Shown here piece after piece: positions 51,311-58,855 of a stretch of 64,000 bases of DNA (positions are counted from its first letter, which is position 1; each line of letters opens with the position of its first letter). The DNA lies in assembly GCF_030811455.1 (NCBI RefSeq), contig NZ_JAUSQU010000001.1, positions 1,984,001 to 2,048,000 on the forward strand. Direction: 5' to 3'. The position numbers were made by a program, and so were the translations under genes. This stretch comes from Streptosporangium lutulentum. GTDB lineage: Bacteria > Actinomycetota > Actinomycetes > Streptosporangiales > Streptosporangiaceae. Under the pieces are notes generated by a model, which had not been told where the DNA came from, did no database searches, and saw only the letters and a program-made list of their open reading frames with translations.

Positions 51311-51925
51311 ATGGCCAAGCCGGGTGGGAACATCCGCAATCTGGAACTGGTGGTGTGGGTCGGGTTCGGGATCGCCCTGATCGGTGTGCTGATCTCTCTC
51401 ACCGGCATCTTCGCCGGTCCCGGCGCCGGGACACGCCCCGTCGAGATCAACCCCTACAAAACCGCGAGCTCGGCCGATGACCCGGCGCCCCTTCCGACCG
51501 GCCCGCCGGGAGCGGTCAGCCTGATCAAGCCGGCGTCCGACTACACCCTGGTCATCGCAGACCCCGGCGTCTCGCAGCGTTTCCTGCTCGCGCTGCCCGA
51601 TCTGCTGCTCGCAGTGATCATGAGTGTCGTCGCCGGTATTCTCCTGATGGTGATCCGGACTTTCAACCAAGACGATCCCTTCGTTCCGCGGAACGCGTGG
51701 AGGCTCTCGGTGATCGGCGTCCTGCTCCTCTCTCTCGCCGGTATTCCCGGAGTGGAGGAGCTGGCCCTGAAGGGGCTGCTCTCCGGCACCCCGCTGGAGA
51801 ACACGCCCGTCCAAAGCGCCGAGAACTTCTCCTGGGCCCTCATCGTCGGGCTCGCCGCTCTCGCGCTGGCGGAGGTGTTCCGGCAGGGCAGCAAGCTCAG
51901 GGCGGACACCCAGGGGCTGGTCTGA
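51311..51925 (+). CDS. Membrane protein, DUF2975-like
   Basis: A 204-aa protein with four hydrophobic segments (about 13-33, 96-116, 130-147 and 170-190) and an outside loop between the first two. ATG 51311 follows GGAGGACC. The segment order and linkage to a ~70-aa Cro/CI protein match DUF2975 proteins, which occur in Firmicutes and actinomycetes with a YozG-like regulator. Function unknown; a membrane sensor or toxin-like partner controlled by the HTH protein is possible. Confidence 0.75.
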   Translation: MAKPGGNIRNLELVVWVGFGIALIGVLISLTGIFAGPGAGTRPVEINPYKTASSADDPAPLPTGPPGAVSLIKPASDYTLVIADPGVSQRFLLALPDLLLAVIMSVVAGILLMVIRTFNQDDPFVPRNAWRLSVIGVLLLSLAGIPGVEELALKGLLSGTPLENTPVQSAENFSWALIVGLAALALAEVFRQGSKLRADTQGLV

Positions 51926-52146
51926 TGCCTCCGGAGGAAGAGCACCACGTCGTCGTGCACCTCGACAAGCTACTGGCCGACCGCGGAATGACCCTGACCG
52001 AGCTGGCCGACCGGGTGGGCGTGACGATCGTGAACCTGTCCATCCTGAAGAACGGCCGCGCCAGGGCGATCCGGTTCTCCACCCTCAGCGCGATCTGCCG
52101 CGAGCTCGGCTGCCAGCCCGGCGACCTGCTCGGCTACGATTCCTGA
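51925..52146 (+). CDS. Small Cro/CI (YozG-like) helix-turn-helix protein
   Basis: A 73-aa protein: VVVHLDKLLADRGMTLTELA followed by VGVTIVNLSILKNGRARAIR and CRELGCQPGDLLGY, nearly the whole length being one HTH. ATG overlaps the stop of the membrane-protein gene by one base (TGATG). YozG-like proteins regulate the operon with DUF2975; the TATCG repeat site upstream is the likely target. Confidence 0.9.
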   Translation: MPPEEEHHVVVHLDKLLADRGMTLTELADRVGVTIVNLSILKNGRARAIRFSTLSAICRELGCQPGDLLGYDS

Positions 52147-52150
52147 GGGC

Positions 52151-53110
52151 TCAGGCGGTTCCGAGCGCGGTGCGCAGGAAAGCGGTGGCCTGGGCGATGG
52201 CGGCGCGGGTGGCCCTGGTCTTGCTGAGCGAGTTGAGCAGCATGAAGTCGTGGACGGTGCCGTCGTAGCGCACGGTGGTGACCGGGACGCCGGCGGCCCG
52301 GAGCTTGGCGGCGTAGGACTCGCCCTCGTCGCGCAGCACGTCGGCCTCGTCGACGAGCAGGAAGGCGGGCGGCAGTCCGGCCAGTTGCTCGGCGGTGGCC
52401 TGGTTGGGGGAGGCGGTGATCTCCGCGCGCTGCGCCGGATCGGTGGTGTAGGCGTCCCAGAACCATTCCATGAGCTTGCGGCTGAGGTAGTAGCCGGTGG
52501 CGAACCGATCGTAGGAGCCGGTGTCCATGGCGGCGTCCGTCACCGGGTAGTACATCGACTGCTGCACGAAGGTGACGTCGCCGCGTTCCTTGGCCATCAG
52601 GGCCAGCGCGGCCGTCATGTTCCCGCCGACCGACTCGCCGGCGACCGCCATGCGGCCGGCGTCCAGGCCCTTGGAGGCGCCGTCGGCGGTGATCCACTGC
52701 GCGGTGGCGTAGCCCTGCTCGATGGCGACGGGATAGCGGGCCTCCGGCGAGGGGGTGTACTCCACGAAGGCGAACGCGGCCCTGGCGCCGACCGCCAGCT
52801 CGCGCACGAGCCGGTCGTGGGTGGCGGCGTTGCCCAGCACCCAGCCGCCCCCGTGCATGTACACCACGACGGGCAGCGTGCCGGTGGCGTTCCGCGGCTT
52901 GACGAGGCGCACGCGCACGTCGCCCACGGAGGCCGGCACGGTGATCCACTCTTCGTCGACGGGCAGCTTGTCGACCGGCGCGGCCTGAAGGTCGTCGAGG
53001 ACCTCGCGTGCGGCGGCCGGCTCCAGCTCGTACAGGAAGGGGGGCCTCGAGGTCGCGTCGGCGAGCTCCTGCGCGGCGGGTTCGAGGACGATCGGGTTCT
53101 GAACGCTCAT
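52151..53110 (-). CDS. Alpha/beta hydrolase, hormone-sensitive-lipase (family IV) esterase
   Basis: A 319-aa esterase. Oxyanion hole YMHGGGWVLG (about 84-93), nucleophile GESVGGN, acid region LVDEADVLRDEGE and the His in YDGTVHDFM. Family IV enzymes hydrolyse short acyl esters. It begins with an N-terminal cap helix region (AREVLDDLQAAP) and ATG 53110. It converges with the HTH gene with only four bases between stops, so the two transcripts must overlap. Confidence 0.92.
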   Translation of the reverse strand: MSVQNPIVLEPAAQELADATSRPPFLYELEPAAAREVLDDLQAAPVDKLPVDEEWITVPASVGDVRVRLVKPRNATGTLPVVVYMHGGGWVLGNAATHDRLVRELAVGARAAFAFVEYTPSPEARYPVAIEQGYATAQWITADGASKGLDAGRMAVAGESVGGNMTAALALMAKERGDVTFVQQSMYYPVTDAAMDTGSYDRFATGYYLSRKLMEWFWDAYTTDPAQRAEITASPNQATAEQLAGLPPAFLLVDEADVLRDEGESYAAKLRAAGVPVTTVRYDGTVHDFMLLNSLSKTRATRAAIAQATAFLRTALGTA

Positions 53111-53566
53111 GTGAGTGCTCCTAATGAGAGCTTGTCGAGAGGCGGGCTACGCGACGGGCCTCTGGCTTCTCGTTCGAGCTCACGTCATCGGCACGGGCCA
53201 CGTCCAGTGGAGTGTGCAGGAGTTGATCTCTGCATCATCAGGTTTTTGCAGGTTAAGCGGCAGATGTCCGCTGGATGAGATGGCTCCGCGGTGGCGTGCC
53301 GTCCGGCCTCGGGCCAAGAGCGATCACACCCGGGCGGTGACCATGACGTGCGTCACGAAGTGGCCATGAAAAGCGACATAAGGTATAAAAAAGGACACAA
53401 GTCCCTCTTTGGGGCCATCCAACCCCCGAGCCGCATTCGAGTGATCGCAAAGGACCGGCCATCTCCATCCCATGGCGGCCGGCTCCCCCCTTCCGGGGCC
53501 TCCGGCGGGCGTCTCCCCGCCGATCACACGGATGACACGTCCGCCGTCCCACGGGAGAGCCGCGCT
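53111..53566. other. Intergenic region
   Basis: 456 bases between the divergent esterase and DUF6400 genes. No gene seen. An AT-rich patch (53365-53415, with TATAAAAAAGGA) may hold a promoter for the rightward genes. Confidence 0.4.
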
Positions 53567-53815
53567 TTGAGCCAGGACAGCAACGGCGAACATGCCGTCT
53601 TCGAGATCGACCTCACTCTGGAGGAGACGCGCCGCAGGGCCGCGGTCATGGCGGCGCTGGAGCCCGGCTGGGATCCGCCGGCGGTGATGCGCGGCGAGGA
53701 GGAGGCGTACGACCTCCTCTACTCCGGGCTCGACGAGCGGCAGCGGGAGACCTACGACATGCTCGTGGACGCGGGAGTCCTGCCGCGGAGAGGGCCGGGC
53801 CATGCTGCCGCTTGA
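53567..53815 (+). CDS. DUF6400 family small protein
   Basis: An 82-aa acidic protein from TTG 53567 (GGGAG upstream). The pattern FEIDLTLEETRRRAAVMAAL, GEEEAYDLLYSGLDERQRET and MLVDAGVLP matches the actinobacterial DUF6400 family as I remember it; function unknown. The start is chosen by family length, since the open frame extends further up without sense. Overlaps the next gene by 14 bases. Confidence 0.75.
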   Translation: MSQDSNGEHAVFEIDLTLEETRRRAAVMAALEPGWDPPAVMRGEEEAYDLLYSGLDERQRETYDMLVDAGVLPRRGPGHAAA

Positions 53816-54032
53816 TCCGCACGCCGACCTCGGACGCAGGGCCTGGATCCCCTGCCCCCGGTGCCGCGACGACAGGGACTGCGGAGACTGCGGAGACAGC
53901 CGGAACTGCGGGGTGCACTGGCGCTACCTCATCGGCAACACCGGAAGCGTCCTGCACCTGCAGTGCCCGGGATGCACCCACCTGTGGAACCACGAGACCT
54001 CCTTCGGCGCCGGCGGGACCGCCCCCTTCTGA
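53802..54032 (+). CDS. Small Cys-rich protein, probable zinc ribbon
   Basis: A 76-aa protein with CPRCRDDRDCGDCGDSRNCG in the first half and LQCPGCTHLWNHE in the second. Two CxxC pairs plus extra cysteines suggest a zinc-binding fold. No family recognised. ATG 53802 lies within the end of the DUF6400 gene, so the two are translationally coupled. Confidence 0.65.
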   Translation: MLPLDPHADLGRRAWIPCPRCRDDRDCGDCGDSRNCGVHWRYLIGNTGSVLHLQCPGCTHLWNHETSFGAGGTAPF

Positions 54033-54070
54033 CCAGGCCGGGGCGGTGGGGGAGAGGGCCGCCCGCGGGT

Positions 54071-54817
54071 TTCCGCGTCGCGATCGCCCGTACCCCGGAC
54101 AAGACCGCCGATCTCACCGGCCGGGGCGTCGAGGTGCGGCGCGGTGACTACGACGACGCGGCCTCCCTCGACACGGCGCTCAAGGGGGTGGATCTCCTGC
54201 TGCTGGTGTCCGGTTCGGATCTGACGCCCGGGGTCCGCGTGGTCCAGCACCGGACCGTCCTGGAGCGCGCGGTCCGGGCGGGGGTACGGCACGTCGTCTA
54301 CACCAGCGGCATCGGCGCCGAGAACGGCCAGGGCTTCTCGGCCGATCACGCCGCCACCGAGGAGATGATCGGTGAGTCAGGCCTGACCTACACCCTGCTG
54401 CGCAACACGTTCTACTCCGAGGCGTTCGTGGCCACCGCACTGGCCCAGGCGAAGGAGACCGGCGAGATCGTCTCCTCGACCGAGGGCCGGCCCCTCAACA
54501 CGGCGCGGCTCCGCGACCTGGCCCTCGCGGCCGGCGCCGTACTGAGCGGATCCGGGCACGACAACGCGATCTACGAACTGCGCGGGCCTCTGTGGACCTA
54601 CCCCGAGCTCGCCGAGGCCCTGGCGAGGGTCCTGCGCCGGCCGGTCACGTGTCGGGAGGTCACCGACGCGGAGGCTGGATGGCTCGGAAGCCTGTTCCCG
54701 ATGGTGAGGGCAGGCGCCTTCGCCCAGACCGGCCCCGACCTCTCCCGCCTGCTCGGCCGGCCGGCCACCGGCCTCGAAGACACGATCACCGCGTTCGCCG
54801 AACGCGCCGGAGGCTGA
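54071..54817 (+). pseudogene. 5'-truncated NAD(P)H:quinone oxidoreductase-like gene (QorB/NmrA family)
   Basis: From about 54071 the frame reads FRVAIARTPDKTADLTGRGV and EVRRGDYDDAASLD, then VVYTSGIGAENG, TYTLLRNTFYSE and a C-terminus EDTITAFAERAGG. This matches QorB-type NmrA-fold reductases, but the first ~28 residues with the Rossmann GxxGxxG are gone; upstream sequence belongs to the Cys-rich gene and no usable start codon exists in frame. About 248 codons remain intact. Probably a recent deletion relic. Confidence 0.75.
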
Positions 54818-54944
54818 GGAACGGCACGGCCAGGGGCCTCCGGCCGTCCGGGCGGCCCCCTCCGAACCCGACCCCTGTCGTTCCCGGTGCGGGTCCGTCG
54901 CGGCGGCCGACGGCGGTGCGAGCCGCGGCCGGCTCGGGCCGTGG

Positions 54945-55349
54945 TCAGGGCAGGGGCTCGATCTCCACGCCGGGGGCGATCGCGAACAGATCCTCCCCGC
55001 GATCGGTGACGATCTGCCAGCCGTAGCGCAGGCCGCACCAGGCGACGTGGGCGAGGGCGACGTCGGCCACAGCGAGATCGGCGATCTCGTGGGCCTTCTC
55101 CCGATCCTCGATGTGGTTGAGGTCCACGGTGGGGGAGGTGGTGAGCAGCATGAGCTGCCAGCGCAGGTCCTGCGGAAGGATGGCGAGGGCCTGGACGTAG
55201 GCGCTGACCGGGATGAGCAGGGTGATGGTGCCGGACCGCAGGGAGGCGGCGATGAGCGCGCGGGCGTAGAGATGCTTGCCCGTCGCGGCGGACACCAGGG
55301 CAGAGGTGTCGAGAATGCGGCCGGACCCGGCGGGAGGAAAGGTGCTCAC
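54945..55349 (-). CDS. PIN domain ribonuclease toxin (VapC-like)
   Basis: A 134-aa protein from GTG 55349. The PIN signature begins ILDTSALVSAATGK (first acidic residue Asp14); further acidic positions are in DVALAHVAW and VTDRGEDLF. VapC toxins cleave tRNA or rRNA. The antitoxin gene ends 12 bases upstream and a palindromic operator lies before it, so this is a type II toxin-antitoxin module. Confidence 0.85.
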   Translation of the reverse strand: MSTFPPAGSGRILDTSALVSAATGKHLYARALIAASLRSGTITLLIPVSAYVQALAILPQDLRWQLMLLTTSPTVDLNHIEDREKAHEIADLAVADVALAHVAWCGLRYGWQIVTDRGEDLFAIAPGVEIEPLP

Positions 55350-55361
55350 CAGATCATGGTG

Positions 55362-55589
55362 TCAGGAAGCCGCGCGATCCTGCTCCATCCCGAGGGATCG
55401 CGCGGCGCGGTCGAGCTCGGCCTGCGGGATCGGCCCCCAGGCGTCGGTGAGACGGGAATGGACGGACAGGCGGGTCGCGCGCTCGTCGACCGCGAGCCTG
55501 ACCACCTGGGCCATGGACAACCCCTCGGCCTCGGCCATGCTGCGCAGGCGCTCGTTCTCTTCGTCTTCGAATCGGATGGTCATCGCCAT
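55362..55589 (-). CDS. Ribbon-helix-helix antitoxin (VapB-like)
   Basis: A 75-aa protein, start ATG 55589 (MAMTIRFEDEEN) or ATG 55583. The N-terminal beta-strand MTIRFEDEENERLRSMAEAE and helix MAQVVRLAVDERATR form an RHH DNA-binding unit; the C-terminal half (AWGPIPQAELDRAARSLGM) would bind the toxin. No clear Shine-Dalgarno. The perfect inverted repeat at 55611-55642 is the likely autoregulatory site. Confidence 0.85.
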   Translation of the reverse strand: MAMTIRFEDEENERLRSMAEAEGLSMAQVVRLAVDERATRLSVHSRLTDAWGPIPQAELDRAARSLGMEQDRAAS

Positions 55590-55610
55590 GTCGTCAACTG
55601 TAGCCGACAG

Positions 55611-55642
55611 GTGATACCACACACTACAGCTTGTGGTATCAC
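55611..55642. promoter_or_regulatory. Operator of the toxin-antitoxin module
   Basis: Perfect arms GTGATACCACA (55611-55621) and TGTGGTATCAC (55632-55642), ten bases apart, 22 bases upstream of the antitoxin start. One helical turn between arm centres plus spacer suits two RHH dimers. Confidence 0.85.
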
Positions 55643-55723
55643 TGGAGATTTCCATGGCTTTGGTGCACCGGGCGGAGCGCGAACCGCACGGCCGTGCGAG
55701 GCTCGTCTGAAGGGGGAAACGAC

Positions 55724-56407
55724 ATGCGCATAGTCATCGCGGGCGGGCACGGGAAGATCGCCCTACGGCTGGAGCGGCTGCTCGCCCAGCGCGGCGACGA
55801 GCCGGTCGGCCTGATCCGCCGGCCCGAGCACGAGCCCGACCTCCGGGCGATCGGCGCCAAGGCCGTCCTGTGCGACCTGGAGCAGGCCGGTCTGGAGGAG
55901 GTCACCGCCCATCTGCTGGGGGCCGACGCCGCGGTGTTCGCCGCGGGGGCGGGGCCGGGCAGCGGCGTTGCCAGGAAGAGCACCGTCGATCGCGGGGCCG
56001 CGGTCCTGTTCGCCGAGGCGGCCGAGCGTGCCGGGGTGCGCCGCTTCATTCAGATCTCGTCGATGGGAGCCGGCAAGCCGCCCGCACCGGGTTCCGAGGA
56101 GGTGTGGGTGGCGTACATCCAGGCCAAGACCGACGCGGAAAGCGATCTGCGCACCCGTGACCTGGACTGGACGATACTCCGTCCCGGAGGCCTGACCGAC
56201 GATCCGGGAAAGGGCAGGGTCACGCTGTCGGAGCCGCCGCTGCCCCGCGGCCAGGTTTCCCGGGACGACGTCGCCGCGGTGATCGTCGCGCTGCTGGACG
56301 GGCCCGGCGCCCGTCACCGGAGCCTGGAGCTCATCGGGGGAGACGACCCGATCCCCGACGCCGTCGGAAAGCTGGAGGATGGTTCGGGGAGGGCGTCGGA
56401 AAGCTAG
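55724..56407 (+). CDS. NAD(P)-binding SDR-like protein (NmrA/YwnB type)
   Basis: A 227-aa atypical SDR: MRIVIAGGHGKIALRLERLL with the nucleotide loop at residues 6-12, VFAAGAGPGSG, RRFIQISSMGAG, KTDAESDLRTRDLDWTILRP and VSRDDVAAVIVALLD. These features fit the flavin-reductase/biliverdin-reductase-like NmrA group. ATG 55724 follows AGGGGGAAA. Substrate unknown. It converges with the TetR gene, the two stops overlapping. Confidence 0.9.
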   Translation: MRIVIAGGHGKIALRLERLLAQRGDEPVGLIRRPEHEPDLRAIGAKAVLCDLEQAGLEEVTAHLLGADAAVFAAGAGPGSGVARKSTVDRGAAVLFAEAAERAGVRRFIQISSMGAGKPPAPGSEEVWVAYIQAKTDAESDLRTRDLDWTILRPGGLTDDPGKGRVTLSEPPLPRGQVSRDDVAAVIVALLDGPGARHRSLELIGGDDPIPDAVGKLEDGSGRASES

Positions 56408-57072
56408 GGGACGGCCTGGGCCTCCCGCATGGGGGGCTCGGCGGGAGGGACGCCTGGCAACGAGCTCGGGCGGTCGGTGCGCAACCCGTCCAGGACGATC
56501 GCGAGGTTGCGCTCCCACTGTTCGGCGCCCGCCGTGATGCGCAACGTGTGCCCGCCGGTCGCGACGGCGGCCAGCAGGAAGGGTACGTCCTGCCACGCGA
56601 CGTCCCGGCGCATCGCGCCCGCCGCCTGGGCGCGCTCGACCAGAAGCCGGATGCGCTCGCGCAACTCGGCCAGGATTTCGTCGAGGGCAGGCCCGCAGGC
56701 ACCCCCCAGTGCCTCGCTGATGCCGCAGCTCTCGGCACGCAGTCGTACGAAGACGACAGAGAAGTCATGGAATCCACGCCAGGGGTCGGTGTCGTCCAGG
56801 GATCGGTCCGCCAGGTCCAGAGCCTGGCCGAGCACCTCGATGACCACCGTCTCCAGCAATGCCCCACGGGAGGGTACGCGCCGGTAGAAGGTGCCGATGC
56901 CAACCCCGGCCCGGCGGGCGATCTCGTGCGCGGTGACGTCGATGCCGACCTCGGCGACGGCGGATCGGGCCGCCGCCACCAGCCGCTCGAGGTTGCGCCG
57001 CGCGTCCGCGCGGGGTCGGCGACCCGTGCCATCCAGAAGTAGCCGGTCCACGGCGCTGCCCGACCTGCTCAT
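56404..57072 (-). CDS. TetR family regulator
   Basis: A 222-aa protein with HTH VTAHEIARRAGVGIGTFYRR at about 45-64 and a C-terminal domain typical of the TetR_C_ 'SBD-like' group. It diverges from the Gfo/Idh/MocA dehydrogenase across 102 bases that hold two perfect inverted repeats (57094-57108 and 57126-57148), so it very likely represses that gene and itself. Ligand unknown. Confidence 0.9.
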   Translation of the reverse strand: MSRSGSAVDRLLLDGTGRRPRADARRNLERLVAAARSAVAEVGIDVTAHEIARRAGVGIGTFYRRVPSRGALLETVVIEVLGQALDLADRSLDDTDPWRGFHDFSVVFVRLRAESCGISEALGGACGPALDEILAELRERIRLLVERAQAAGAMRRDVAWQDVPFLLAAVATGGHTLRITAGAEQWERNLAIVLDGLRTDRPSSLPGVPPAEPPMREAQAVP

Positions 57073-57093
57073 ACGGTGATCCTACCAACAAAT

Positions 57094-57148
57094 GGACTTC
57101 TGAAGTCCGGTTACTCTATATTTCAAAACGGACGGTTATGGTCCGTTT
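57094..57148. promoter_or_regulatory. Two palindromic operators between TetR and dehydrogenase
   Basis: GGACTTC-T-GAAGTCC (57094-57108) and AAACGGAC (57126-57133) with GTCCGTTT (57141-57148). Both have GGAC/GTCC cores. CTATATTTC between them (57115-57123) gives a -10 for the rightward gene. Confidence 0.75.
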
Positions 57149-57174
57149 ATATGCTCATGAGGGGAGAGCGGATC

Positions 57175-58293
57175 ATGACAGCGGATACGGTCCGGGTGGG
57201 GATCATCGGTGCCAACCCCGATCGGGGTTGGGCGGCACGTGCGCACATCCCGGCACTGCGAGCATTGCCGGACTTCGAGATCACCGCGGTCGGCACCAGC
57301 CGCGAGGCCAGTGCCCGGGAGGCGGCCCGCCGGTTCGGAGTCCTGCATGCCTTCACCGACCCGCGGAGGCTCGCCGCGCACCCGGAGGTGGACCTGGTCG
57401 TCATCACGGTCAAGGTGCCGTTTCATTTCGAGCTGATTCAGGCGGCCCTCGACGCGGGTAAGCATGTCTACTGCGAGTGGCCGCTGGCGCGTACGACCGA
57501 GGAGGCGGCGGTCCTGGCCGGGGCGGCCCGCGACGCGGGCGTGTACGCCACGATCGGCCTGCAGGCCCGCCATTCACCCGTGATCGGTTACGCACGCGAG
57601 CTGATCGCCGGCGGTTACGTCGGCCGGGTCACGGCGGCGACGATTTACGCCGCACGCGCCAAGGGTGCCGGCGGCCTGCTTCCCACCGGATTCGAGTACA
57701 CCGTCGACCGGGCCAACGCCGCCGGGACGCTGGAGGTCGCGGGCGGGCACACGCTCGACGCGCTGGAACATCTCCTCGGCGGCATCACCGAGCTCTCGGC
57801 CGGCCTGTCGATCCGGCGCTCGCGGCAGACCGTTCCCGAGACCGGGGAGACCCTCGAGGTGACCAGTCCCGATCAGATCGTTCTCCACGCGACCCTGGCC
57901 GGTGGTGCCGTGGTCTCCGCGCACATCCACGACGCCAAGGCCACCGACGGCCGTACCCGGTTTGAGATCACCGGCACTGAGGGCGACCTGGCGATCGTCT
58001 CCGGAGCAGGCGGTCCGGGCGGCATCCAGATGAGCGAACTGCGCCTTCTGGGAGCCCAGGGCGTCGGTGGCTCGTGGCAGGAGCTGCCGGCCCCGGACCG
58101 GTACCGCTGGATTCCCGGGGCGGCCCACGGAATCGAGGTCTTCAACGTGGCGCAGACCTACGCGCGGATCGCCGATGACCTGCGTACCGGCGCCCGTACC
58201 ACGCCGGATTTCGACGATGGACTGCGGCTGCACCGCCTGCTCGACACCGTACGGCTGTCCGCCGAGACCGGCACCCGACGATCCGTTCCATGA
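57175..58293 (+). CDS. Gfo/Idh/MocA family oxidoreductase
   Basis: A 372-aa NAD(P)-dependent dehydrogenase from ATG 57175 (GGGGAG eight bases upstream). N-terminal Rossmann VGIIGANPDRGWAARAHIPA, the family motif GKHVYCEWPLA (EKP replaced by EWP), and a C-terminal alpha/beta domain with GHTLDALEHLLGG carrying the likely catalytic His. GANPDRGWA and the QARHSP stretch resemble Gal80-like proteins, which may bind rather than oxidise sugars. Under the divergent TetR. Confidence 0.88.
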   Translation: MTADTVRVGIIGANPDRGWAARAHIPALRALPDFEITAVGTSREASAREAARRFGVLHAFTDPRRLAAHPEVDLVVITVKVPFHFELIQAALDAGKHVYCEWPLARTTEEAAVLAGAARDAGVYATIGLQARHSPVIGYARELIAGGYVGRVTAATIYAARAKGAGGLLPTGFEYTVDRANAAGTLEVAGGHTLDALEHLLGGITELSAGLSIRRSRQTVPETGETLEVTSPDQIVLHATLAGGAVVSAHIHDAKATDGRTRFEITGTEGDLAIVSGAGGPGGIQMSELRLLGAQGVGGSWQELPAPDRYRWIPGAAHGIEVFNVAQTYARIADDLRTGARTTPDFDDGLRLHRLLDTVRLSAETGTRRSVP

Positions 58294-58346
58294 GCGGACG
58301 AACACGGCCTCTGGGTTCATGATGAACTCCGGGCGCAGGCGGCCGC

Positions 58347-58531
58347 TCAGCGCGGAGCCTCAGTGGTGCCGGCCTCCGGCCCGCTGGAGGTGGAGGCCGT
58401 GCGCGGCGGCGAGTAGAGGATCCGATCGTGCCGGTGTCCGCCGCCCCACCGTGCTTCGCGCAGGACGCCTTCGCGCTGGAACCCGGACTTCTCTGGCGCG
58501 CGCTGCTCGGCGTGATCCTGGATTATCTGTG
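58347..58531 (-). pseudogene. Relic: C-terminal part of a GNAT (RimJ/RimL-like) acetyltransferase
   Basis: The minus strand encodes PEKSGFQREGVLREARWGGG followed by HRHDRILYSPPR, stop at 58347. The (E/R)K-GF-EG-LR pattern with a terminal Asp-x-x-x-Tyr is that of RimJ/RimL-type acetyltransferases. Only the last motif remains, without start or acetyl-CoA loop upstream. Confidence 0.65.
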
Positions 58532-58855
58532 AAGGTCTGGGCCCTCACAGAGAACGGATGGATCGAAACATCGGACCGTTCCACTCCGGCAGGCTTACCG
58601 GTCAAGACCTAGACGCCTTGCTCGTCGTGCTCTCTCGTTGGTCCGACCGATAACACTCGGAAAGTAGGTATTTTTTTGCGAAAAGAAGTAGAAACATTGC
58701 GGACATTCAGGCGTCATTCTATGGTGTGCACAACGCTGTCCTGCCGATTTTCGGCTGACGGCGGCGATCTTCCCGCCCCCCACCCTGCCGGATCGCGGTG
58801 ACCGTAAGCCCCGACGACCGCGGTGATCCGGCCCTGCGTGACGAAGGGTCAGCCG
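58532..58855. other. Intergenic region upstream of GH99
   Basis: 324 bases without a gene. An AT-rich part at 58640-58710 (with a T7 run) presumably contains the GH99 promoter. No TGTTAnCG-type LacI site is seen here, so GH99 is not evidently part of the arabinose regulon. Confidence 0.4.
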
